Origin: Legionella genomosp. 1
GTDB lineage: Bacteria > Pseudomonadota > Gammaproteobacteria > Legionellales > Legionellaceae
DNA length: 10,800 bases
Reading direction: 5' to 3'
NCBI GenBank assembly: GCA_945901965.1
Contig: CAMDMN010000048.1
Span: 1-10,800, forward strand
Under the pieces are notes generated by a model, which saw only the letters and a list, made by a program, of their open reading frames with translations, made no database searches and was not told where the DNA came from. Shown here one piece after another: positions 1 to 5,226 of this stretch (its first letter is position 1; every line of letters begins with the position of its first letter). Made by a program: the position numbers and the translations under genes.

Positions 1-205
1 GATTCGCAGAACCATACTGATATTTTAAGTGTTGACCGGCCAAGGTTAAGGCTAGACTAATAACAGTCTTAACTTTTCCCTGGTTTAAATTAAAATCTTG
101 TAATGCACTATTTGGAATGGTTTCTGGATCTTGATTATTGGTCATTTCAGCACAAGCGCTGAATGATAATAGTACTGACAACAGAAGCAAAGTAGATTTG
201 AGCAA
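1..205 (-). CDS. N-terminal part of an NlpC/P60-like lipoprotein (runs off the window)
   Basis: The reading frame opens with a TTG at 205-203, seven bases after a strong AAGGAG ribosome binding site (218-213), and stays open to the window edge (68 codons). The protein starts MLKSTLLLLSVLLSF and then SACAEM: a short basic start, a hydrophobic stretch and a Cys at residue 18 in a lipobox-like FSAC context, so it is probably exported and lipid-anchored. After a polar linker comes LALTLAGQHLKYQYGSAN. This matches the start of NlpC/P60 peptidoglycan endopeptidase domains, where a Y-x-Y-G-[GS] motif precedes the catalytic D-C-S-G, which would lie outside the window. The family call is inferred from this motif alone. 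TTG is chosen because of its perfectly spaced ribosome binding site and because no ATG precedes the signal sequence. Confidence 0.72.
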   Translation of the reverse strand, partial: MLKSTLLLLSVLLSFSACAEMTNNQDPETIPNSALQDFNLNQGKVKTVISLALTLAGQHLKYQYGSAN

Positions 206-284
206 AGTGGCTCTCCTTTGGGTCGTTTAGAATTAACACTTTTGGCGTTTATTCCACAAGACACATATATATCAGAAAAAAGTA

Positions 285-711
285 ATAACTCGACATATTT
301 TTGGCACTTCAACCCCCGGGATCTATATAATTTGGATCCTAATATTGTTCTAGGGCTATTTCAATACCCAGATAGCTCTGTAGGACCTGATACAACTAAC
401 AAAATATCAATGGGGCGATACATAATGATAGACTGTATTATTCTATCTGGCCCAATCATAAAGAACCAAAATTTAGCCATTACTTTAATATTTTACATCT
501 TCGTCCTGGACGAAAATGGACATTTACATATACTCGCTCACCATCACGTGTTGAATTTGATAGTTGGACTATTACATCCGATCTTGTATCGAATGCTCCA
601 ATGCAAGTAAACATGAACTTATGGGCAAACAAGGGACAAGCTGTAAAGCCTGCTACAATTCGTATTTTACAGTTTCATTACAACCTAATTCAGCGGCGCG
701 CATCGGTTTAG
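285..711 (+). pseudogene. Remnant of a GH16-like (concanavalin A-like fold) secreted protein, frameshifted
   Basis: Two frames must be joined to read a coherent protein. The first (to about 414) gives LDPNIVLGLFQYPDSSVGPD followed by TTN. The second (427-711) gives DRLYYSIWPNHKEPKF, then FTYTRSPSRVEFDSW, then APMQVNMNLWANKGQ. In bacterial GH16-like proteins, D-P-N-V-V-L-G-L-F-x-Y is followed by a glycan-binding or catalytic E-I-D-I-E stretch, then a W-P segment and a conserved N-L-W near the end. Here the E-I-D-I-E segment is missing: after TTN the reading passes through KIS and then QWGDT in a third frame, so the active-site acids appear lost with a small deletion and two frame changes. No start or signal peptide is visible. 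This is the decayed 3' half of a gene; the family call rests on motif recall, so confidence is moderate. Confidence 0.55.
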
Positions 712-868
712 GTATTTGAAAAAAGCGATGTAATTCGTGGTCGAGACTAGGTCCTGTAACCACTAGAATAGTGCCTCTTAATGGGGTGTCTATATCAGTC
801 ATTGGTAATGATGTTCGTTCTGCAATATTTTCAATTACCGTACTAAATTCAGTTAAAGATTCGTGGGT
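653..868 (-). pseudogene. Minus-strand ORF remnant ending at the GC-rich 21-nt repeat, family unknown
   Basis: A frame of about 71 codons is open from 868 down to a TAG at 655-653. It reads HESLTEFSTVIENIAERTSL, then PLRGTILVVTGPSLDHELHR, then MRAAELGCNETVKYEL. The composition looks protein-like (a hydrophobic strand TILVVTGPS and a helical FSTVIENIAERT), but there is no start codon with a ribosome binding site at the 5' end. The frame runs straight into the GC-rich repeat at 869-889, as if the upstream part had been replaced. Its last ~58 bases overlap the end of the GH16-like remnant on the other strand. I do not recognise the family. It may be a gene fragment or a chance opening. Confidence 0.3.
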
Positions 869-889
869 GTCCGTCCCGGTCCGTCCCCT
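869..889. repeat. GC-rich 21-nt repeat, copy 1 (core CCGTCCCGGTCCGTCCCC)
   Basis: A GC-rich island in AT-rich DNA with an internal direct repeat of GTCCGTCCC. An identical 21-nt copy lies at 9649-9669. Both copies sit exactly where a coding frame stops looking like a gene (the minus-strand remnant here, a GNAT gene there). It may be a REP-like element or the scar of a mobile sequence. Confidence 0.6.
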
Positions 890-950
890 GGCGTTCCTAC
901 AAATCCCAACTAATTCAGGGTGTTTAACAAAAAAGAGTAGTTCTCAGTTC

Positions 951-1263
951 GGAGGAAGTAAGGATACGCGTGCAAATGAGTCACTTCGCTTTTAAAACAA
1001 GCATGTAACCCTTGCCACATAAGGGCTGCAGGCTTCTTTTATAGAAAATTTACGTGCGAGCACTTAATATCGACAACCTGCTCTAACAACGCAATGCACA
1101 GGACCCGAACTAGTCAAACCAGGATTGATTTGACCAAAAACATCACTCTTTTTTCTGTGCTGATTTAATTTCAAACAATCTAACAAAAACATATACGCAG
1201 TAAGGCTTTTAGGCAATTTATGACGTGAAAAGTCCTATTTACACACGTATCCTTACTTCCCCC
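951..1263. repeat. Degenerate inverted-repeat element with ~40-bp imperfect ends
   Basis: The sequence at 951-990, beginning GGAGGAAGTAAGGATACG, recurs inverted at 1263-1224 as GGGGGAAGTAAGGATACG followed by TGTGTAAATAGGAC. The two are nearly identical over the first 27 bases and then drift. A third related copy, also on the minus strand, lies at 7641-7690. The enclosed DNA holds only a 42-codon minus-strand ORF (1192-1064, starting MFLLDCLKLNQHRKK) with no recognisable family. This looks like an old non-autonomous mobile element. The rest of 890-1445 holds no gene I can support. Confidence 0.4.
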
Positions 1264-1445
1264 GTTATAGTTTTAATTTAAACTGAATTTTTACTTAGCG
1301 TACGTTTTCGGCCATCTGGACTTAACCCCCCCTTCATGGCAAACTATAAATGAAGACAATTTGCCACAAGACGATTATATTGCCTGTCAAAATGGCACTG
1401 CACTGTACAGCCGTAAGGGTAATTTTTCAATAAGAAGGATGCCAT

Positions 1446-2201
1446 ATGTTAGTTTTACTTTCACCCGCTAAAAAGCAGAATTTTGATCAAAAACCCTCAC
1501 TTTCCCTTCCAACCTCAGAGCCCTGCTTTTTGGAACAAACAGAAGCTTTGATCAAAGTTTTAAAAGAAAAGACGATTTCTGATTTGCAAAAGCTCATGTC
1601 CATCAGCATAACCCTGGCTAAACTGAATGTGGAGCGCTTTCAAAATTTTGATGAGGCGCCAAAACTTGCAGCTGCATTTGCTTTCCATGGCGATGTATAT
1701 AAAGGATTAAAAGCAGAGACTTTATCAGAAAGCGCACTTGAATTTGCCCAAGAACACCTGCTCATTCTGTCAGGTTTATATGGGGTGTTACGCCCACTTG
1801 ATGAGATTAAACCGCATCGTTTGGAAATGGGCTCTGCACTGGTGACTGCGGAAGCTAAAAATTTATATCAATATTGGGATGGCGCAATCACTGATGCCAT
1901 TAATCAGTGCTTGAGTCGGCATAAAAATCCGATCTTGATTAATCTGGCTTCGCAAGAGTATTTTAAGTCGACCCAGGTCAAACGTTTGCAATATCCGCTG
2001 ATTCAGATCGACTTTAAAGACCATGCCAATGGCCAGTATCGAGTGATTGCTTTATTAGCCAAGCGGGCGCGAGGCAAAATGGCGCGTTATATTATCAGTC
2101 AAGGGCTAGATGAGCCAGCGGCAATAAAAAATTTTAACGTAGATGGATATCAATTTTCATTAAAGCATTCTACTGAAAATCACTGGATTTTTGTGCGCTA
2201 A
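1446..2201 (+). CDS. yaaA: Peroxide stress protein YaaA (UPF0246/DUF328)
   Basis: The 251-residue product matches YaaA along its whole length (E. coli YaaA is 258 residues). Visible family landmarks are MLVLLSPAKK at the N-terminus, FHGDVYKGL (80-88), LSGLYGVLRPLDEIKPHRLE (109-127), INLASQEYFKS (165-175), and the basic KRARGKMARYI (206-216), which resembles the DNA-contacting helix-hairpin-helix region of this family. YaaA is a cytoplasmic protein that limits intracellular free iron and protects DNA from Fenton damage during hydrogen peroxide stress; in E. coli it is under OxyR control. The ATG follows an AGAAGGA ribosome binding site (1433-1439) at good spacing. I see no clear OxyR site or sigma-70 promoter upstream, where the DNA is decayed. 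The gene appears intact and converges on ylqF, with a MITE-like element between. Confidence 0.95.
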   Translation: MLVLLSPAKKQNFDQKPSLSLPTSEPCFLEQTEALIKVLKEKTISDLQKLMSISITLAKLNVERFQNFDEAPKLAAAFAFHGDVYKGLKAETLSESALEFAQEHLLILSGLYGVLRPLDEIKPHRLEMGSALVTAEAKNLYQYWDGAITDAINQCLSRHKNPILINLASQEYFKSTQVKRLQYPLIQIDFKDHANGQYRVIALLAKRARGKMARYIISQGLDEPAAIKNFNVDGYQFSLKHSTENHWIFVR

Positions 2202-2299
2202 TCTTTTTATTTAGCCTCAGTCAGTTAAGCCTATTCGGGCAAGGATGCCCCACAGGTTTGGGTGATTTTAGCGATAAGGGGTTCTTTGCAGGAAGGTAC

Positions 2300-2516
2300 G
2301 GCCTTTGGGGAGCAACGGAACAGCCAGCTCACTTAAGGAAATAAAGCACATTAAAACAATAAGTTAATAATTTTTATCACTAAATATTTATTGAGTAAGC
2401 GCCACCAAATATTGTATCTAACAAACCACACTAACAATTAATGTTGCAGAAACATTAATTGTTAAGCTAACTTATAGCCTTAAGTGAGCTGGCTGTTCCG
2501 TTGCTCCCCAAAGGCC
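2300..2516. mobile_element. MITE-like element 1 with perfect 39-bp terminal inverted repeats
   Basis: Bases 2300-2338 (starting GGCCTTTGGGGAGCAACGGA) are the exact reverse complement of 2478-2516. Pairing stops at once on both sides (C/A outside, A/G inside), so the element is 217 bp. The interior is AT-rich with no ORF and holds a perfect 14-bp hairpin (2432-2445 with 2451-2464, loop GCAGA). No convincing target duplication is visible. It lies between the convergent yaaA and ylqF genes, ending 9 bp before the ylqF stop codon, so its transcript could act as a shared terminator or 3' stabiliser. No transposase with these ends lies in the window. Confidence 0.75.
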
Positions 2517-2525
2517 AAATACAAA

Positions 2526-3458
2526 CTATCTTTTATTTTTTCGTCCTCTGCCTCGTGCTAACTTCTTCGCTTCACGGGCGGCAATTTTCTTTGCTTCTAT
2601 CTCAGAAAAATGGGCATTTTCTTTTTCTATATTTTCTGGCATTTCAAAGGTAATGGCGCCCAATAATTTACCTCGTATTTCATTAATTAAAATAACGGAA
2701 GCTTTATGCATATCAACATCACCACGGCTACGGAAGCAGCCACGCTTACGACCAATAGCTGCAATTAAATCTTCTTTACCCATAGGCTTTTCTTCCAGTT
2801 TATAACGCTCCATTAAGCGTTCCGGATAGGCTTCAAGTAAATATTCTGCTGCAAAGTCGGCAATATCATCATATTCAAAGGCAGTATCTTTAACAGCCCC
2901 CGATATAGCTAACCGATAACCACTATTTTCATTAGCGATTTTTGGCCACAACATACCTGGAGTATCAAAAAGGTATAAACCATCTTCTAAACGAATGCGG
3001 TGCTGCCCTTTAGTTACCGCAGGTTCATTCCCAACCTTCGCTTTAACTTTTCCAACAAGAGTATTAATTAACGTGGATTTCCCTACATTAGGAATACCCA
3101 TAATTACTGCATTAATTTGCTTTCCATTTTCATCTTTACTTGGCACTAATTTTTTTATTAATGCTGGAATCATTTTTGCTACTGCATTGTTTTCGGTGGT
3201 TAAGGCAATTGCTTTAACATTATGCTGCGATTCTAAATATTCTAGCCAAATTTTTGTTTTATCGGGATCAGCTAAATCACTTTTATTAAGAATTTTAATT
3301 AGCGGTTTATCACCTCTAATCTCAGTGATCATTGGGTTTTCACTACTAAACGGTAAGCGGGCATCACACACTTCTATTACCACATCTATTTGGGGAAGAA
3401 TTTCTTTAATTTCTTTTTGCGCTTTGTGCATATGGCCAGGAAACCAGTTAATTTTCAT
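2526..3458 (-). CDS. ylqF: Ribosome biogenesis GTPase YlqF/RbgA (circularly permuted)
   Basis: The 310-residue product starts MKINWFPGHMHKAQKEI, the signature N-terminus of YlqF/RbgA GTPases. The G motifs come in the permuted order typical of the family: G4 NKSD (58-61) first, then G1 GIPNVGKST (121-129), a G2 threonine near 149 (VTKG) and G3 DTPG (165-168). A C-terminal helical RNA-binding region and a strongly basic tail (KLARGRGRKNKR) follow. The protein acts in late 50S subunit assembly as a ribosome-stimulated GTPase. The frame extends 13 codons further upstream to another ATG, but the internal ATG at 3458 has a GGGAG ribosome binding site six bases ahead and gives the family start, so it is preferred. 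The gene is intact and has no operon partner in the window. Confidence 0.95.
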   Translation of the reverse strand: MKINWFPGHMHKAQKEIKEILPQIDVVIEVCDARLPFSSENPMITEIRGDKPLIKILNKSDLADPDKTKIWLEYLESQHNVKAIALTTENNAVAKMIPALIKKLVPSKDENGKQINAVIMGIPNVGKSTLINTLVGKVKAKVGNEPAVTKGQHRIRLEDGLYLFDTPGMLWPKIANENSGYRLAISGAVKDTAFEYDDIADFAAEYLLEAYPERLMERYKLEEKPMGKEDLIAAIGRKRGCFRSRGDVDMHKASVILINEIRGKLLGAITFEMPENIEKENAHFSEIEAKKIAAREAKKLARGRGRKNKR

Positions 3459-3501
3459 AATAACTCCCAATTGGTTAACAAATTCTATGATGTGCATTTT
3501 A

Positions 3502-3738
3502 GCAAGGTTTACTCAAGGACAAAGAGGCGCGTTTTTCATGAACTTAACTACGAAAGAAAATTTTACTACTGTTCAAGGACCTTCGGGTACAGGAAAAACA
3601 ATAATGATCGTGGCGATGCTTTATTTGGCCTGGATGATGCATTATAATGCACAACACCTTGCTAGTAAACATGTCCGAAAAACAGGTGTTTGGCGACATG
3701 TTCCTAAAAACAATTGTACGCCATTGACTTACATCTAA
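3502..3738 (+). pseudogene. Fragment of an SF1-type helicase/ATPase (Walker A region only)
   Basis: This open frame reads ARFTQGQRGAFF, then MNLTTKENFTTVQGPSGTGK followed by T. The order (a Q-x-x-A segment about 20 residues before Q-G-P-x-G-T-G-K-T) is what Upf1-like superfamily 1 helicases show around motif I. After the Walker A site the sequence (MIVAMLYLAWMMHYNAQH) soon stops resembling a helicase, and the frame ends with a TAA at 3736-3738. Motifs II to VI are absent, so at best this is a short gene fragment left between the 5' end of ylqF and the toxin-antitoxin pair. If translated from the ATG at 3538 it would give 66 residues. It has no visible ribosome binding site and is probably not functional. 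Confidence 0.45.
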
Positions 3739-3782
3739 ATATATAATAGACTTAACTATATAAATAATAACTAAGACCTAAA

Positions 3783-4094
3783 ATGATCTTTATAGAGACT
3801 CCTATCTTCACCGAAGATTTGCTTAAGTTATTGTTGGATGATGAGTATAGCGAGTTTCAACAGTATCTTGCAGAGCATCCAACAGCCGGTGAAGTCATAC
3901 AACAAACTGGTGGCCTTAGAAAAATTCGTTGGGGTGCTCGAGGGAAGGGAAAACGAGGTGGAGTCAGAGTAATATATTATCATGTGATGGCAAACGCACA
4001 GATTCGATTGCTGTTGATTTATAAGAAAGGCATACAAGACGATTTAACAGAAGACCAAAAGAAAGTATTGCGTGCAATTAATGAAGGGTGGTGA
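3783..4094 (+). CDS. HigB2/RelE-like type II toxin
   Basis: The 103-residue protein matches the HigB2 branch of the RelE superfamily. Recognisable features are FIETPIFTEDLLKLLLDDEY at the start, HPTAGEVIQQTGGLRKIRWG (34-53), a basic GKGKRGGVRVIYYHV (55-69), and the end IRLLLIYKKGIQDDLTEDQK. These toxins are ribosome-dependent mRNA endonucleases that stop translation; the arginine and lysine cluster around the GLRKIRW and GKRGGVR strands forms the RNA-binding and active surface in known members. The start codon has only a weak ribosome binding site. The gene is followed directly by its antitoxin, in the toxin-first order typical of higBA. The upstream AT-rich stretch (3740-3780) probably holds the promoter, but no well-spaced -35/-10 pair is clear. 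Confidence 0.9.
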   Translation: MIFIETPIFTEDLLKLLLDDEYSEFQQYLAEHPTAGEVIQQTGGLRKIRWGARGKGKRGGVRVIYYHVMANAQIRLLLIYKKGIQDDLTEDQKKVLRAINEGW

Positions 4095-4096
4095 CT

Positions 4097-4390
4097 ATGG
4101 ACACAAAATTATTTGAGCGATTGGTTGAAAGCATGACCCAAATGAATGAAATCGTTGATGGCGAACGCTCTCCATCACGAGAGTTTGTTATAGACGGGAT
4201 GCACGTTAAAGAAATAAGGAAAAAGACGGGGTTAACTCAAGCTAAATTTTGTCAATTAATCGATGTTAACTTAGGAACTCTGAGAAACTGGGAGCAAGGG
4301 AGGCGTGATCCAACAGGACCAGCCAAGGCCTTGTTGCGAGCGATTTGGAATGACCCGATGCACGTGTTAAGCGCTTTAGCGGCCAAATAA
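4097..4390 (+). CDS. HigA/NadS-like HTH antitoxin
   Basis: The 97-residue partner of the preceding toxin has an N-terminal region that probably binds toxin (about 1-33) and a C-terminal XRE-type helix-turn-helix (about 36-90): VKEIRKKTGLTQAKFCQLID then NLGTLRNWEQGRRDPTGPAK. The T-L-R-N-W-E-Q-G-R-R-x-P recognition-helix region is typical of NadS/HigA2 antitoxins. It would neutralise the toxin and repress the operon. The frame can be opened earlier at GTG 4088, which overlaps the toxin's last codons, but the ATG at 4097, two bases past the toxin stop, with a purine-rich GAAGGGTGG upstream, is the better start. Both genes look intact. Confidence 0.88.
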   Translation: MDTKLFERLVESMTQMNEIVDGERSPSREFVIDGMHVKEIRKKTGLTQAKFCQLIDVNLGTLRNWEQGRRDPTGPAKALLRAIWNDPMHVLSALAAK

Positions 4391-4399
4391 ATTCATGTT

Positions 4400-4464
4400 G
4401 TGTCTATTAAATCGATTTGTAGGATTCCAGTCTATAACTCCTCGTTTTCCGATTTAATAGACAC
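4400..4464 (+). terminator. Perfect 15-bp inverted repeat downstream of the antitoxin
   Basis: GTGTCTATTAAATCG (4400-4414) is repeated exactly inverted at 4450-4464, with a 35-nt loop, starting 10 bases after the antitoxin stop and followed by ATTTTC. It is AT-rich and its loop is long for an intrinsic terminator, so it could instead be the paired ends of a very small mobile remnant. A second, weaker inverted pair (4487-4495 with 4504-4512, 8 of 9 matching) follows before AATATTTTTA. Confidence 0.35.
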
Positions 4465-4585
4465 TATTTTCTTGGTCTTTACTACTGTCTACTAAGTTAT
4501 AAATTAGTGGACAATATTTTTATTCAATAAGAATTTCAAATCAGGATTTTTAAAAAGATAAAAATTATCAAAAGAATATACCCGC

Positions 4586-4613
4586 TTGCTTTTGTGTGTA
4601 TGGTGTGTATAAT
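4586..4613 (+). promoter_or_regulatory. Candidate sigma-70 promoter ahead of the broken hicAB
   Basis: TTGCTT (4586-4591), 16 bases, TATAAT (4608-4613). Transcription would start near 4620, inside the first codons of the hicA frame. The natural hicA leader and start therefore appear to be lost or replaced at this point. Confidence 0.45.
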
Positions 4614-4616
4614 TAA

Positions 4617-4808
4617 AGGTCAGATATAATAAAAATAATTGAACGAGATGGCTGGTTACGATGTCACCAAAAGGGAAGTCATTGTCAGTTTAAGCATCCA
4701 ATGAAAGCTGGTAGGGTGACAATACCCCATCCAAGAAAAGATTTACCTATAAAAACAGTTGCCAGTATTTTTAAACAGGCTGGCCCTAATAAGGAGGATA
4801 TAAAATGA
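4617..4808 (+). pseudogene. hicA: HicA-like mRNA interferase without a start codon
   Basis: This frame is too short to stand out by length but reads as a nearly complete HicA: RSDIIKIIERDGWLRCHQKG, then SHCQFKHPMKAGRVTIPHPR, then KDLPIKTVASIFKQAG. It has the catalytic histidine in K-G-S-H-x-x-F-K-H-P and the V-T-I-P-H-P and D-L-P-x-x-T motifs of this double-stranded-RNA-binding-like toxin family. HicA proteins normally begin Met-x-Ser, but here the codons before the serine are TAA AGG, and no ATG, GTG or TTG precedes the motif in frame. The toxin therefore probably cannot be started normally, unless a rare ATA or ATT codon is used. The stop overlaps the hicB start (ATGA at 4805-4808), as in standard hicAB operons. 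Confidence 0.8.
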
Positions 4809-4987
4809 GATATCCTGTAGTGATACATAAAGATGAACATAGTGATTTTGGTGTGAGTATTCCTGATATTTCTGGATGCTATTCCGCTGGTAACACTTAT
4901 GATGATGCATTGACTAATGCTATTGTCTTTTTAATCACAATAATATCCTTTTTTTGGTCAAATCCTAAAAGTGCTGCCATTTCTTAA
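4805..4987 (+). pseudogene. hicB: HicB-like antitoxin, truncated after ~40 residues
   Basis: The first ~39 residues, MRYPVVIHKDEHSDFGVSIP then DISGCYSAGNTYDDALTNA, are the classic HicB partial RNase-H-like fold (Y-P-V-V-I, D-x-x-x-G-V-x-x-P-D-x-x-G-C-x-S-x-G-x-T). Intact HicB continues into N-A-x-x-A-I and ends with a DNA-binding domain. Here the sequence changes abruptly at about 4921 to IVFLITIISFFWSNPKSAAI and stops at 60 residues, so the rest of the domain and the HTH or RHH repressor part are missing. A good AAGGAGG ribosome binding site lies upstream (4791-4797). With hicA lacking a start and hicB cut short, the pair is best read as one decayed hicAB module. Confidence 0.8.
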
Positions 4988-5062
4988 GCGTTTAATTGGA
5001 CGATATGTGTGTTACCTAAATGTAATTTAGTATACATTTATAGTCTATATAAAAATAAAACC

Positions 5063-5089
5063 CTTTAAAGTTAAAACATAACTTTAAAG
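5063..5089 (+). terminator. 11-bp hairpin, possible terminator of the hicAB remnant
   Basis: CTTTAAAGTTA (5063-5073), loop AAACA, TAACTTTAAAG (5079-5089). The stem is perfect but AT-rich and lacks a T-run, so terminator function is uncertain. Confidence 0.3.
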
Positions 5090-5098
5090 ATAACCGAA

Positions 5099-5144
5099 TG
5101 TGACATTTTCATGGAGTTAGCGATGTGACAGATTCATGGAGTTA
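5099..5144. repeat. Two 21-nt direct repeats at 25-nt spacing (TGTGACA..TTCATGGAGTTA)
   Basis: TGTGACATTTTCATGGAGTT (5099-5118) and TGTGACAGATTCATGGAGTT (5124-5143), each followed by A, match at 19 of 21 positions. The core TTCATGGAGTT appears a third time at 6828-6838, past the end of the repeat gene. Short tandem repeats starting with TGT are characteristic of IS21-family ends, so these may be scars of such an element; that link is inference only. Confidence 0.45.
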
Positions 5145-5184
5145 CGACATCAGGCTAACTCAATCAAGATAAAACGCGGAAATG

Positions 5185-5193
5185 TGCTATAAT
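5185..5193 (+). promoter_or_regulatory. Extended -10 promoter of the repeat/C58-like gene
   Basis: TGCTATAAT (5185-5193) is a perfect extended -10 element (TGnTATAAT). No good -35 is seen at the usual distance (CAAGAT at 5165-5170), which is compatible with extended -10 promoters. A start near 5200 would leave a short leader before the GTG at 5227. Confidence 0.55.
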
Positions 5194-5226
5194 TAAAACA
5201 TGTAGACTCTATTAAGAGCAATAATT

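Noticed and set aside
218..610. Plus-strand 130-codon ORF as a gene of its own
   Set aside because: Only its middle part fits a GH16-like frame. After about 414 the family similarity moves to another frame, so it is a by-product of a frameshifted pseudogene.
771..995. Plus-strand 74-codon ORF
   Set aside because: It crosses the GC-rich repeat and a degenerate repeat end, with no ribosome binding site or protein-like conservation; the opposite strand reads better over 653-868.
2995..3738. 247-codon plus-strand ORF as a full gene
   Set aside because: Most of it is antisense to ylqF. Only the last part (3502-3738) carries a recognisable helicase motif and is reported as a fragment.
3724..3747. 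TTGACT and TATAAT upstream of the HigB2-like toxin as a promoter
   Set aside because: The spacing is only 12 bases, so the two boxes cannot form one standard sigma-70 promoter.
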